The notes: generated from the letters alone by a model not told the origin. 17,924 bases of DNA from JAYPWI01 sp038135065 (GCA_038135065.1 JAYPWI010000045.1:1-17924); one strand, 5' to 3'; shown: positions 1-8,304, counted from the stretch's first letter. Translations and numbers: made by a program.

Positions 1-898
1 TGAACCCGTTGGGAAGCGGGCTTCCCAGCAACGACAGGGCGGGGGCGTTCCCGAGCAAACCCGCCAGCCACTGTCCCATCACTCCGTCGGGTTGGTGCTC
101 TGCGTCGGCAAACAGACCCACCCCGGCCCGGCTCAGGCTGCTGTGTACGTGCATCCCACTGCCGGACTGCTCGGCCCATGGCTTGGGCATGAAGGTCGCC
201 CCGAGACCGTGTTGTTGAGCGATCTCCTTCACCAGGCTCTTGTACAGGGCCGTGTTGTGGGCCGTCGTCATGGGGTCGGCGGGAGCGACGTTGATCTCGA
301 TCTGGCCCGGCCCGTACTCGAAATTCGATGACTCGACCGGAATGCCGGCCCCCAACAAGCCCGATCGCATGTCGGCCAGCACCACCTCGACATCGGGCCG
401 GTCGGTGAGCGACGAGTATTGGACGTGGTCCTGGATGAACCCCCCGTCGGGGTTCGTCAGGAAGAACTCCAACTCGGTGGCCACGACCGGGTCCAGCCCT
501 GCCTGTTCGCACCTTGCGACCTGTTCAGCAAGCACGGTCACTGGGGCGAGGGGGTGTGGCCGGTGATCGGGGTCGTAGCTGTCGGCGAACACCACGGCGT
601 AGCCCGGACGGTGGGAGAAGATCCGGAGGGTCTCCAAGCGGGGAACGAGGTGGGTGTCGAGGAACCCGAGCCCCATGTTCACGTATGGGCTGTCGACCAG
701 GTCGTTGGCCATGTCGAAGATGTAGATGGCGTCGGCGATGTGGCAGCCGCTCTCTGCGATCTTCGACACGAAATGGGAGACGGGCACCCGCTTCCCCCTG
801 AGGTGACCGTAGGTGTCCACCACCGCCACCTCGACCGTGTGCACCTGATGCTCTTCGAGACGGGCCGCGATCCCGTGGACGTCGACGTTGTTGTTCAT
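1..898 (-). CDS. Glutamine-synthetase-family ligase (gamma-glutamyl-amine synthetase type), 3' end outside window
   Basis: The 299 visible residues read in the minus direction from an ATG at 898 and run off the left edge, so roughly the last third is missing. GS-fold hallmarks are in order: a short beta-grasp N-terminal part; the ELEFFL strand (Glu142, Glu144); the FEYGPGQIEIN block (Glu194, Glu201) that binds metal and ammonium or amine; and SGSGMHVH (His250, His252), the ATP/glutamate-site loop. Family knowledge: such enzymes join the gamma-carboxyl of glutamate to ammonia or an amine using ATP. The sequence looks like the diverged GS-like group (PuuA, IpuC and aniline or morpholine cluster homologues) rather than a housekeeping GlnA, and its neighbours (uptake transporter, P450s, a PuuD-like hydrolase) point the same way. 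It lies 65 bp downstream of the transporter genes, probably in the same transcript. No in-frame alternative ATG or GTG is visible between 898 and 963. The amine substrate is unknown. Confidence 0.88.
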   Translation of the reverse strand, partial: MNNNVDVHGIAARLEEHQVHTVEVAVVDTYGHLRGKRVPVSHFVSKIAESGCHIADAIYIFDMANDLVDSPYVNMGLGFLDTHLVPRLETLRIFSHRPGYAVVFADSYDPDHRPHPLAPVTVLAEQVARCEQAGLDPVVATELEFFLTNPDGGFIQDHVQYSSLTDRPDVEVVLADMRSGLLGAGIPVESSNFEYGPGQIEINVAPADPMTTAHNTALYKSLVKEIAQQHGLGATFMPKPWAEQSGSGMHVHSSLSRAGVGLFADAEHQPDGVMGQWLAGLLGNAPALSLLGSPLPNGF

Positions 899-963
899 AT
901 GGCCCCCAGCGCTCAGCAGACCCTCATACTGCCACCCGCCCAGGGGCCCGCCCGTGTCTGCGA

Positions 964-2829
964 TCAGGACGGCTCGGCTCCACCCAAGTAGGCCCGCTGC
1001 ACCAGGGGATTGGCCTTGACCTCGGCGGGAGTTCCCTGAGCGATCACCCGGCCCTGGTCGAGGCAATACACCCGATCGCAGATGGAGGTGATGAAGTTCA
1101 GGTCGTGGTCGATCACCACGACGCCGGCACCCACCAAAGCCGCCATCCGACGCACCTGCTGGACCATGGCCAGTGATTCGGCATCGTTCATCCCCGAGGT
1201 GGGTTCGTCCAAGAAGAGGAAGTCGGGGGCCGCAGCGGCGGCCCGGGCGAGTTCGAGCCGACGCGAGTTCCCGTAGTCCAGTTCTCTGGCTCGGCGATCT
1301 GCGTGCTCCCACAACCCGGCAGCGACAATGAGGTCGTCGACCCCTGGCACGGCCCGGTCGTCGTTGCGGTCGCGGAGGCCGGCCCGAGCTGCCAGGGCCG
1401 CTCCCTCAACGTTCTCCCGCACGGTGAGAGCCGAGAAGAGACGAAGGTTCTGGAAGGTTCTGACCAGGCCGGCGCGGGCCACGTGATGGGGTGGACGACC
1501 GGTGAGATCCAGGTCCCCGAGGATCACCGTGCCGCTATCGGGTGCTACGACGCCCGTGACGACGTTGAGCAGGGTGGTCTTCCCTGCCCCATTGGGACCA
1601 ATGATGCCCACTACCTCGCTGGTCGTGGCCTCGATCCCGGCTCGATCCAGGGCCCTGAACCCGCCGAAGGCCACCTCGACGTCCCGCACGACGAGCACCC
1701 GGTCTCGGGGCGACTGGGGGGCGGGATCGTCCGGTGGATCGCCCGCATCCCCCGCCCTGGTTCGTCCCAGCCAGCGGTCGAGTTCCCAATCGTCGAGCAA
1801 TCCGCCAGGACGCCACAGCATGAACCCGAGCATGGCCACCCCCAGGACCACAGTCTGGAGGTTCTCCCTGAACACCCAGTCCAGCGGGGGCCCGTCCAGC
1901 CCCACGCCGAACACCTCGAAGCCATCCTGTCCCAGTCGCCGGGCCAGCTCCCGGGCTGCCGTGATCACGGCCACCCCGACGATGGCCCCGGTCACGCTGT
2001 TGCGACCTCCGACAATGAGCATCACCAGGGTCAGGAGGGTGTAGGAGAAGAAGAAGTTCCCCGGAAGGATCGAGCCGTCCTCGTAGACCCGCAGTGATGC
2101 GCCGATGCTGACCACGGCGACCGACAGGAGCAGGGCAATCATCTGCTGGACGAGTGGGTTCACCCCCATGGCACGGGCTGCCAGGTTGTCCTCCCGAGCC
2201 ACGATGGCCAGTCGCCCGCTCCTGCTGGTGGCGAACAGCCTGGCCACCACCACAGCACCGGCCAAGCAGACGACCACGGGTATCCGGCTGTCCAGGGCGC
2301 CGCCGATGGTGAAGAAGAGACCGGCCCGCTCGCCCCCGGTGAGGTCCGGCCAGTTCCGGGCTACTTCGTGGGTCACGAACAACAGGGCGAGGGTGATGAC
2401 TGTGGCGGCCACAGCACCCGATTCAGCGCCCGAGCGGGCCAGCCCGACCCCGATCACGGCAGCCACCGCCACCGTCACCAGGACGGCGATCACCACGGCC
2501 CCCCATGGACCGACCGACACCTCGGCCAAGCCGAAGGGAGCGTCTGGGATGCGCTTCAGTTTCTCGGTTGGGGCGATGGCGAACAGGGCGAAGGTGTACC
2601 CGGCGATGCTCCCGAAGCCGATATGCCCGAACGAAAGGATCCCGGTGTTCCCTACGTAGATGCCGATCCCCAACACGACGATCGCGTCGATGAACATGAC
2701 GGTCACCAACCGTTCGGCGGCTCCGCCGGCAACCATCTCGTAGAGGAGTCCGCCGCCGACGAACACGACCCACAGGACGGCTGCGCCGAGCAGGGGCAGC
2801 GCTACATCGCGTCGACGGTCGGGGAACAT
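964..2829 (-). CDS. LivM-LivG fusion: branched-chain amino acid-type ABC transporter permease/ATPase
   Basis: This is a 621-residue fused inner-membrane protein. Residues 1-345 are a LivM-type permease with about eight hydrophobic segments and the conserved NTGILSFGHIGF stretch at 61-72. A charged, Pro/Asp-rich linker covers about 348-376. Residues 377-621 are a LivG-type ATPase: Walker A GPNGAGKT 411-418, Q-loop RTFQN 457-461, a degenerate signature LDYGN 517-521 in place of the usual LSYGQ, Walker B and catalytic Glu in FLFLDEP 537-543, and H-loop His575. The open frame continues upstream to 3345, but the ATG at 2829 is the natural start: it overlaps the upstream LivH stop as TGATG, and the extension would lie wholly inside livH. 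It works with LivH, LivF and LivK encoded upstream. Usual substrates of this transporter class are hydrophobic amino acids, amides, urea or aromatic acids; which one applies here cannot be read from the sequence. Confidence 0.93.
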   Translation of the reverse strand: MFPDRRRDVALPLLGAAVLWVVFVGGGLLYEMVAGGAAERLVTVMFIDAIVVLGIGIYVGNTGILSFGHIGFGSIAGYTFALFAIAPTEKLKRIPDAPFGLAEVSVGPWGAVVIAVLVTVAVAAVIGVGLARSGAESGAVAATVITLALLFVTHEVARNWPDLTGGERAGLFFTIGGALDSRIPVVVCLAGAVVVARLFATSRSGRLAIVAREDNLAARAMGVNPLVQQMIALLLSVAVVSIGASLRVYEDGSILPGNFFFSYTLLTLVMLIVGGRNSVTGAIVGVAVITAARELARRLGQDGFEVFGVGLDGPPLDWVFRENLQTVVLGVAMLGFMLWRPGGLLDDWELDRWLGRTRAGDAGDPPDDPAPQSPRDRVLVVRDVEVAFGGFRALDRAGIEATTSEVVGIIGPNGAGKTTLLNVVTGVVAPDSGTVILGDLDLTGRPPHHVARAGLVRTFQNLRLFSALTVRENVEGAALAARAGLRDRNDDRAVPGVDDLIVAAGLWEHADRRARELDYGNSRRLELARAAAAAPDFLFLDEPTSGMNDAESLAMVQQVRRMAALVGAGVVVIDHDLNFITSICDRVYCLDQGRVIAQGTPAEVKANPLVQRAYLGGAEPS

Positions 2830-3716
2830 CAGACTCGCTCCGCCCGGGCCACGGACACCAACCCTTGGGGACGGAAGATGAACAGGAGGGCGATGAGCAC
2901 GAACACCACCCCCTCGGTCAGCCCGGCAATGCCGTCGGGCAGGCGGGACCGCAGCACCACCTCGGCAATGCCCAGAACAAATCCTCCAGCGACCGCACCT
3001 CGCAGGCTCCCGAGCCCACCGATCAGGGCAGCCAGCACGCCCTTCAACATGGGATCGATACCAGCAGACGGCACCGTGCTTCCCGCCCGCATCAGCCAGA
3101 AGATCCCGGCAATACCGGCCAGGAGACCTGACAGGGCGAAGGCACCGCGGATCACGGTGTCGGAGCGGACTCCCATCAGGCGCGCCGTATCGAAGTCGGC
3201 CGCAGCCGCCCGCAACGAGAGACCGAACATGGTCCTGTTGAGGAGCAACGACGTCCCCAGCAAGGTGACTACGGCCGTGGTGATGACCACCGTGTCGAAC
3301 ACCTCGACCCGCAGGGGGCCCACTGCGTAGGTGTCGGCCACCCACCCCGGCCGGTCGAAGGTCTTCACGGACGCCGACACGTACAGCAGGAACATGGCGG
3401 ACACCACGAAGTGGACGCCGAACGAGGTGAGCAGGAGGGTGAAGTCAGAGCTCCCCCTGACCCTGCTGAACGCGACTCGCTCGATGACGAGAGAGGTCAC
3501 CACCGCACCGACCAGGACCAGGGGAGCGGCCACCCACCACGACCAGCCCTGAAGCGCTGTCCAGTAGGTCAGGTAGCCGCCAACCGTGATCATCTCACCA
3601 TGGGCGAAGTTCAGCAGGTGCATCACCCCGAAGACGATGGCCACCCCCAGGGCAAGCAGGGCGTAGATACTCCCCCGCCCCAGCCCGTCGATCAGATTCT
3701 GGGTCAGTTCCGTCAC
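2829..3716 (-). CDS. livH: LivH-type ABC transporter permease
   Basis: A 295-residue integral membrane protein of the branched-chain amino acid/amide transporter permease family (Pfam BPD_transp_2 type). It opens with an amphipathic N-terminus followed by GSIYALLALGVAIVFGVMHL and the near-invariant NFAHGEM motif around residues 36-42, then about eight hydrophobic spans. It ends with a RPQGL motif near residues 283-287, typical of LivH. Length equals the family norm. The GTG start at 3716 overlaps the upstream livF stop by 4 bp (GTGA), and its own TGA shares one base with the next ATG. The genes are therefore translationally coupled, and the two permease subunits should form one heteromeric channel. 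A substrate other than a branched-chain amino acid is likely given the catabolic context, but that is inference. Confidence 0.95.
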   Translation of the reverse strand: MTELTQNLIDGLGRGSIYALLALGVAIVFGVMHLLNFAHGEMITVGGYLTYWTALQGWSWWVAAPLVLVGAVVTSLVIERVAFSRVRGSSDFTLLLTSFGVHFVVSAMFLLYVSASVKTFDRPGWVADTYAVGPLRVEVFDTVVITTAVVTLLGTSLLLNRTMFGLSLRAAAADFDTARLMGVRSDTVIRGAFALSGLLAGIAGIFWLMRAGSTVPSAGIDPMLKGVLAALIGGLGSLRGAVAGGFVLGIAEVVLRSRLPDGIAGLTEGVVFVLIALLFIFRPQGLVSVARAERV

Positions 3717-4435
3717 GGCGACTCCCCGTCGACGCTCGGTCCCACATACGCGTCGAACAGATCGGCTCGGGCCGCCAACTGCTCTCCCGTTCCCGTGGCC
3801 ACGATCTCTCCGCTGCGCAGCACATAGGCCCGGTCGGCGACAGCCAGGAGCCGGCTGGCGTTCTGTTCTACGACCAACAGCGACGTCCCCTCGGCCCGCA
3901 GTTCGTCGATGAGGTCGAAGACCAGATCCACGAGCACGGGAGCCAAGCCGAGGGACGGCTCGTCCATCATCAGCAACCTCGGTCGGGACACCAGGGCCCG
4001 TGCAATGGCCAGCTGCTGAGCCTCACCGCCCGACAGGTACCCGGCCGGCGTGTCCCACTTGTCAGCGAGGACCTCGAACCGCTCCCCCATCTCCGCAAGT
4101 CGCTGAGCCCGCTGGGGCCCCGGCACGGTCACCCCGCCGATCCGCAGGTTCTCCGCCACCGTCAGGTCCACGAAGATCCGCCGATGTTCGGGCACCAGAG
4201 CGAGCCCCGACCGCACAAGGCGTTCGGGCGCCCACCCTGTCACCTCCTCACCATCGAAGGACACCGTGCCCCCGGCCGGTGAAACCAACCCGGCGATGCA
4301 GTTGAGCAGTGTCGTCTTCCCAGCACCGTTGGGCCCGATGAGGCCGATGACCTCACCGGACCCGACACGCAGTTCGGCGTCGCGAAGGGCGGCGATGGCG
4401 CCGTAGCGAGCGGTGAGCCCAGCTACCTCGAGCAC
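3713..4435 (-). CDS. livF: LivF-type ABC transporter ATPase
   Basis: A 240-residue cytoplasmic nucleotide-binding subunit of full family length. Visible motifs are Walker A GPNGAGKT (34-41), the LivF-typical VPEHRRIF segment (81-88), ABC signature LSGGE (134-138), Walker B LLMMDEP (154-160), the SLGLAP D-loop region (161-166), and VEQN (189-192), where LivF proteins normally carry Gln-Asn at the H-loop. The GTG start at 4435 sits 7 bp after the livK stop, and the stop overlaps livH by 4 bp. It is expected to pair with the ATPase half of the LivM-LivG fusion to make the asymmetric ATPase dimer of this transporter class. Confidence 0.95.
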   Translation of the reverse strand: MLEVAGLTARYGAIAALRDAELRVGSGEVIGLIGPNGAGKTTLLNCIAGLVSPAGGTVSFDGEEVTGWAPERLVRSGLALVPEHRRIFVDLTVAENLRIGGVTVPGPQRAQRLAEMGERFEVLADKWDTPAGYLSGGEAQQLAIARALVSRPRLLMMDEPSLGLAPVLVDLVFDLIDELRAEGTSLLVVEQNASRLLAVADRAYVLRSGEIVATGTGEQLAARADLFDAYVGPSVDGESP

Positions 4436-4442
4436 GGCGCGA

Positions 4443-5699
4443 TCACTCGCCGATCAGTGCAACCTGGGTGTCGACTCCATCGACGATGCGATTGATGGGA
4501 ACGGCCTTGGGCGGGATGCCGTTGGTTCCTGCGAACGTGATCTCACCGGACAGGCCTTGGAACCCGCTCAGCGCCCGAACCGCCGCTCCAATGCCCTCGG
4601 AGTCGTCACAACCGCAGTCAAGGATCCCCTGGATCCCGATGAACATCGAGTCCACGTACAGCGCCATGAAGCCACGGCTCTCGAGCGCCGAACCTTCCCG
4701 CGCCTCGTACAGGGCCAGCAGGTTGTCGATGCGGTCGCCGGGCGAGATGCTGGTATGGGGGGTGTGGGCGATGCCCTCGTTGTTCTCCTCGAACTGGATC
4801 CCCGTCGCATCCAACGCGTCAGTACCCACGTAGGTCAAGCCGTCCAGGCCCTGGCCCTCGAGTTGGCCTCGCAGTGCGGTGACCTGGAAGCCCAGCGCAG
4901 CGGAGAACACCACCTCGTTGTTCTCCGAGATACCAGCGATCTCATTGACCTGCGCCGAGAAGTCCGTATCAGCAGCCCACACATAGGTCTGCACTGACAC
5001 GACCTCGCCACCAAGGGCTTCGAACTCGGCCATGAAGGCGTCAGGATTCACCCCCGTGTACGGCACACCCTCACCCTCGGTGAACACGATGGCCCGGGTG
5101 ATGCCCTCGTCGATAGCCCAACGAGCGGCCGCGGCCGACATCTGGTTGTCGTCGAAGGTCACCAGATAGGAGTTGATGGTCGCATCAGCCAGCGTGGGCT
5201 CAGTCGATGCCGCCACGAAGAGGGGCACCTTGCCCTCGGTGGTCTGCAGGATGGGCAGAGCGAAGTCAGCGAACGGGGGGCCGATGATGAACTGAGCACC
5301 CCACTCGAGCAGTTCCGTGGTAGCCAGAGCGGCATCGTCGCCCACCTCGGCGACCCGGACCTCCACTGGGCGGCCGCCGATGCCGCCAGCGCAATTGGCC
5401 AGCTCGGCCACGAAGGGCACGAGCAGCGAGCCGGGGATGTCGACGAATCCGACCACATCGCTGAAGTCCATGGCCATGCCGACACGGATGGGTTCACCCT
5501 CGGGGGCGGGTGCACAGTTGTCCAGATCAGCAGCGAGGATGGCATCGATGTCGAGCTCAGCCGGCGAGTCGGCCTGGCTCGAGTCGGCCTGGTCTCCTCC
5601 CCCCGCCTGATCAGTGGCGTCGTCCCCGTCGCCACCGCCACATGCGGCAGCCAGGAGGCCCAACACCCCGACCAGGACCAACAAGAAACGAACCTTCAC
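4443..5699 (-). CDS. LivK-type substrate-binding lipoprotein of the ABC transporter
   Basis: A 418-residue exported lipoprotein. The N-terminus is Lys/Arg positive, then a hydrophobic core, then lipobox LAAAC with the lipidation Cys20, followed by a flexible Gly/Asp/Ser/Gln-rich tether (about 21-50). The remainder reads as a type I periplasmic-binding fold (Peripla_BP_6 class), with the segment IRVGMAMDFS near residue 70 opening the first beta strand. In a cell without an outer periplasm such tethered lipoproteins capture substrate outside the membrane and pass it to the permease. The GTG start at 5699 is preceded by a purine-rich AGAGGGGG site 5 nt upstream, which supports this start. It is the first gene of the minus-strand arm and diverges from the first P450. 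The ligand is unknown; homologues bind amino acids, amides or aromatic acids. Confidence 0.93.
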   Translation of the reverse strand: MKVRFLLVLVGVLGLLAAACGGGDGDDATDQAGGGDQADSSQADSPAELDIDAILAADLDNCAPAPEGEPIRVGMAMDFSDVVGFVDIPGSLLVPFVAELANCAGGIGGRPVEVRVAEVGDDAALATTELLEWGAQFIIGPPFADFALPILQTTEGKVPLFVAASTEPTLADATINSYLVTFDDNQMSAAAARWAIDEGITRAIVFTEGEGVPYTGVNPDAFMAEFEALGGEVVSVQTYVWAADTDFSAQVNEIAGISENNEVVFSAALGFQVTALRGQLEGQGLDGLTYVGTDALDATGIQFEENNEGIAHTPHTSISPGDRIDNLLALYEAREGSALESRGFMALYVDSMFIGIQGILDCGCDDSEGIGAAVRALSGFQGLSGEITFAGTNGIPPKAVPINRIVDGVDTQVALIGE

Positions 5700-5809
5700 G
5701 GGAACCCCCTCTGCGTCGACATATCAACACTACTCACCAACCGGGCCGGGGGATTCAGCCGAGATTCCAGCGTGGGAACACCCTCGGGTTCGGGGCCTAA
5801 CCTCTGGGC
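5700..5809. promoter_or_regulatory. Divergent intergenic control region between the transporter arm and the P450 arm
   Basis: This 110-bp space separates two divergently read operons and must hold both promoters. On the plus side a TAACCT box ends 6 nt before the P450 ATG. On the minus side the livK GTG has a good purine-rich ribosome site; possible AT-rich -10 sequences lie within 5721-5732, but no convincing -35 partner was found. No clear operator palindrome was seen and no regulator gene is in the window, so co-control of the two arms is inferred from layout alone. Confidence 0.6.
5798..5803 (+). promoter_or_regulatory. Candidate -10 box (TAACCT) for a leaderless P450 transcript
   Basis: The hexamer matches the actinobacterial TANNNT -10 consensus. 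Exactly 6 nt separate it from the ATG at 5810, which would place the transcription start on the A of the start codon. No Shine-Dalgarno sequence precedes that ATG, as expected for a leaderless mRNA. The same arrangement recurs before the P450 at 9553. Confidence 0.45.
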
Positions 5810-7051
5810 ATGACCGAGGCAGCACAGGTCGATGTGACCACGCCCGCCCTGTACTCGACGGGTATCCCCCACGACCGCTTCGCAGCGATGCGGGCAACCC
5901 CCGGCCTCGTCTGGCATCCCTACGAGGACGACGGATTCTGGGCGGTGACCCGCCACGGGGACATCCGAGACGTCTCTCGTCAGCCCGCGATCTACTCCTC
6001 GGGTCTCGGTCACACCAACCTGTGGGATCTCGAGCCCGATGCCCTCGAAGCCCGGCGAGCCATCCTCGACACCGACGCTCCCGATCACACTCGCCTCCGC
6101 CGCCTGGTCGCCACGGCGTTCACCCCGAAGACCATCAGGTCGTGGGAGCATCTGACCCGCCAGTTCGCCGCCGACCTCCTCGACAGCTTCGTCGACCAGG
6201 GGCAGGGCGACTGGGTGGCAGCGGTGGCTGCCCCGCTGCCGATCAGGGTGATCCTGTCGATCCTCGGGGTTCCCATTTCCGACGCCGACCTGCTGGTCGA
6301 ACTGTCCAACCATCTGGTGGAAGGAACCAGCGACCATCAGTCCCTTCCACCCGACGCATACGGCAACACGACCGAGTTGCGCCTGCTCCCCTTCGGCAGC
6401 CCGGCCAGCCACGCCCTGTTCGAATACGGTGAACGCCTCGGCGAGCTGCGCCGGGCCGAGCCGACCGACGACCTCGTCAGCTTGTTGGTCCAGGCCCACG
6501 ATGATGGCGACCGACTCACTGCGAACGAGTTCAAGAACTTCTTCCACACCCTGGTATTCGCTGGCAACGAGACCACCCGCACTGCGATGACCCATGGCGC
6601 CATGGCCCTCGCAGCCGCACCCGACCAATGGGACCGGCTCGTGGCAAACCCTTCACTGATCCCCAACGCAGTAGAGGAGATCCTTCGGTGGGCCACCCCC
6701 GTGCTGCACATGCGGCGAACGGCCGCGCAGGACACCGAGTTGGCCGGGACCCCGATCGCAGCCGGGGACAAGGTGGTCATGTGGTACTGCTCAGCCAACT
6801 TCGACGAGGCCGTGTACGACGATCCCCTGACCTTCGACGTCAGCCGGCAGGACAATCCTCACATGGCCTTCGGCGGAGGCGGGCCCCACTATTGCCTCGG
6901 CGCCTTCCTGGCCCGCATGGAACTGTCGGTCCTCCTCGAGGAGATGCTCGAGCGGGACATGAGGCTCCAACCGATCGGCGAAGCAGTTCACACCGCCTCG
7001 AACTTCGTCCACGGAATCGTCTCGGTGGACATGGGGATCGAACGCTCATGA
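5810..7051 (+). CDS. Cytochrome P450 (first of a tandem pair)
   Basis: A 413-residue soluble bacterial class I-type P450 with no N-terminal membrane anchor. Diagnostic sites are complete: the C-helix substrate/heme region with HTRLRRLV at 93-100; I-helix oxygen-activation motif AGNETT 251-256 (acid-alcohol pair Glu254/Thr255-256); K-helix ExxR Glu290-Arg293; and heme loop FGGGGPHYCLG with the thiolate ligand Cys362. Expected chemistry is NAD(P)H- and O2-dependent hydroxylation or dealkylation, with electrons from a ferredoxin and its reductase, neither of which is in the window. The substrate cannot be read from sequence. It is the first gene of the plus-strand arm, is probably translated from a leaderless mRNA, and its TGA overlaps the next ATG by 4 bp. 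It is clearly paralogous to the next gene. Confidence 0.95.
   Translation: MTEAAQVDVTTPALYSTGIPHDRFAAMRATPGLVWHPYEDDGFWAVTRHGDIRDVSRQPAIYSSGLGHTNLWDLEPDALEARRAILDTDAPDHTRLRRLVATAFTPKTIRSWEHLTRQFAADLLDSFVDQGQGDWVAAVAAPLPIRVILSILGVPISDADLLVELSNHLVEGTSDHQSLPPDAYGNTTELRLLPFGSPASHALFEYGERLGELRRAEPTDDLVSLLVQAHDDGDRLTANEFKNFFHTLVFAGNETTRTAMTHGAMALAAAPDQWDRLVANPSLIPNAVEEILRWATPVLHMRRTAAQDTELAGTPIAAGDKVVMWYCSANFDEAVYDDPLTFDVSRQDNPHMAFGGGGPHYCLGAFLARMELSVLLEEMLERDMRLQPIGEAVHTASNFVHGIVSVDMGIERS
6764..6840 (+). repeat. Direct repeat copy 1 inside P450 gene (77 bp, 75/77 identical to 8008-8084)
   Basis: This stretch and 8008-8084 differ at only two bases, both silent third-position changes, while the flanking parts of the two P450 genes have diverged much more. 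It encodes the beta-sheet segment around GDKVVMWYCSANFDEAVYDD. It probably reflects tandem duplication followed by local gene conversion or strong constraint. Confidence 0.85.
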
Positions 7052-8292
7052 GGGGCCGGGCCCCTCAGACCGGCCACGACCTGTCCGACCCCGAGCTCTA
7101 CGACGACGGCATTCCCCACCACGCCTTCGCGCCGCTGCGGTCGAGTCCCGAGCTGCCGTGGAACCCGCTGGGAGACTCCGGCTTCTGGGCGGTAACCCGC
7201 CAGGCCGAGCTGATCGAGGTCAGCCGGGACAGCGAGACCTATTCCTCCGCAGTAGGCCACATCCAGCTCTACGACATCGACAGCGACGCCCTCGATGCCC
7301 GAGCTTCGATGATCGACATGGACCCGCCCGTCCACACCAGACTGCGCCGCCTGGTCAGCTCAGCCTTCACCCCTCGCCATGTGGCCAGCTACCGGGCCTC
7401 GCTGGCTGCGCGCACCACCCGTCTGATCGATCGACTCGTTGCCCAGGGGGGCGGAGACTGGGTGCAGCAGATAGCGGCGCCAATTCCCATCGGAGCGATC
7501 TGCGACATCCTGGGGGTACCCGACAGCGACCACGCCTACCTGATCGAGTTGTCGGACCATCTGGTTGCCGGCACCTCGAACCGCCCGCTCGACCCCGGTG
7601 CCTACGGCAACACCACCGACCTCCGCCTTCTGCCCTTCGAAAGCCCGGCTGCCTTCGCAATGAGCGAGTACGCACATCGCCTCGGAAACCTGCGTCGCTC
7701 CGATCCCCAGGATGATCTGGTGACCCTGCTGGTCCATGCCGAGGTCGACGGAGAGCGACTCACCGACGCAGAGTTCGCAAACTTCTTCCGCCTGATGATC
7801 TTTGCCGGCAACGAGACGACCCGATCGGCGATCGCCCACCTGGCCATGCATCTCGATGACGCTCGGGACCAGTTCGAGCGAGTGGCTGCTGACCCGTCGC
7901 TGATCAGCGGGGCGGTGGAGGAGGTCGTCCGCTACAGCTCACCCATCCTGTACTTCCGACGCACGGCCACCAGGGACACCGAGCTCGGGGGAACAGCCAT
8001 TGCGGCGGGGGACAAGGTGGTCATGTGGTACTGCTCGGCCAACTTCGACGAGGCCGTGTACGACGATCCTCTGACCTTCGACGTAGGCCGCCCACCACGA
8101 CCCACTCATATGGCCTACGGAGGTGGGGGTGCCCACTATTGCCTCGGCGCTCCCCTGGCCCGCCTCGAGTTGGCCGTGCTCATCGAGCAGGTGGCCGAGC
8201 GCCAGCTCAACGTGACCACTACCAGCACCCCCCATTACGTCCGATCCAACTTCGTGAACGGCATCACCCACCTCGAGGTTGCCGTCACGTGA
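7048..8292 (+). CDS. Cytochrome P450 (second of a tandem pair)
   Basis: A 414-residue soluble P450 paralogous to its upstream neighbour, with aligned blocks such as YGNTTDLRLLPF, FAGNETTR and GDKVVMWYCSANFDEAVYDD. The I-helix has AGNETT 253-258, ExxR is Glu292-Arg295, and the heme ligand is Cys365. One oddity is that the heme loop opens with Tyr357 (YGGGGAHYCLG) where nearly all P450s have Phe, packed close to the heme. The frame is open back to 6628, but the ATG at 7048 overlapping the previous stop (ATGA) is the sensible start, because anything upstream would overlap conserved P450 sequence. Two similar P450s made together suggest either successive oxidations on one scaffold or differing substrate preference; this is inference. 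A GAAAGG ribosome site for the next gene straddles its stop. Confidence 0.95.
   Translation: MRGRAPQTGHDLSDPELYDDGIPHHAFAPLRSSPELPWNPLGDSGFWAVTRQAELIEVSRDSETYSSAVGHIQLYDIDSDALDARASMIDMDPPVHTRLRRLVSSAFTPRHVASYRASLAARTTRLIDRLVAQGGGDWVQQIAAPIPIGAICDILGVPDSDHAYLIELSDHLVAGTSNRPLDPGAYGNTTDLRLLPFESPAAFAMSEYAHRLGNLRRSDPQDDLVTLLVHAEVDGERLTDAEFANFFRLMIFAGNETTRSAIAHLAMHLDDARDQFERVAADPSLISGAVEEVVRYSSPILYFRRTATRDTELGGTAIAAGDKVVMWYCSANFDEAVYDDPLTFDVGRPPRPTHMAYGGGGAHYCLGAPLARLELAVLIEQVAERQLNVTTTSTPHYVRSNFVNGITHLEVAVT
8008..8084 (+). repeat. Direct repeat copy 2 inside the second P450 gene
   Basis: Partner of 6764-6840; 75 of 77 bases match, at an offset of 1244 bp. See the first copy for interpretation. 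Confidence 0.85.
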
Positions 8293-8296
8293 AAGG
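8291..8296 (+). promoter_or_regulatory. Ribosome binding site GAAAGG
   Basis: This Shine-Dalgarno-like hexamer lies 8 nt before the ATG at 8305 and overlaps the stop of the preceding P450. It fixes the start of the acyl-CoA-dehydrogenase-fold gene and indicates co-translation within one transcript. Confidence 0.7.
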
Positions 8297-8304
8297 CTGA
8301 ACCC

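Noticed and set aside
1..898. Housekeeping glutamine synthetase GlnA
   Set aside because: Core GS residues are present, but the sequence and the catabolic neighbourhood fit the diverged gamma-glutamyl-amine synthetase group better. The C-terminus with the adenylylation region is outside the window, so this is a preference rather than proof.
2368..3330. Long plus-strand open frame (320 codons) opposite the permease genes
   Set aside because: It lies wholly antisense to livH and LivM, whose proteins have clear family motifs; its translation is His/Asp/Gly-rich with no recognisable domain, as expected for a GC-rich shadow frame.
2830..3345. N-terminal extension of the LivM-LivG frame
   Set aside because: It overlaps livH completely and has low-quality composition; the ATG at 2829 with the TGATG junction is far more natural.
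5640..5700. Repeat or low-complexity element at the LivK N-terminus
   Set aside because: The Gly/Asp-rich codons are the normal flexible tether after a lipobox, not a DNA repeat.
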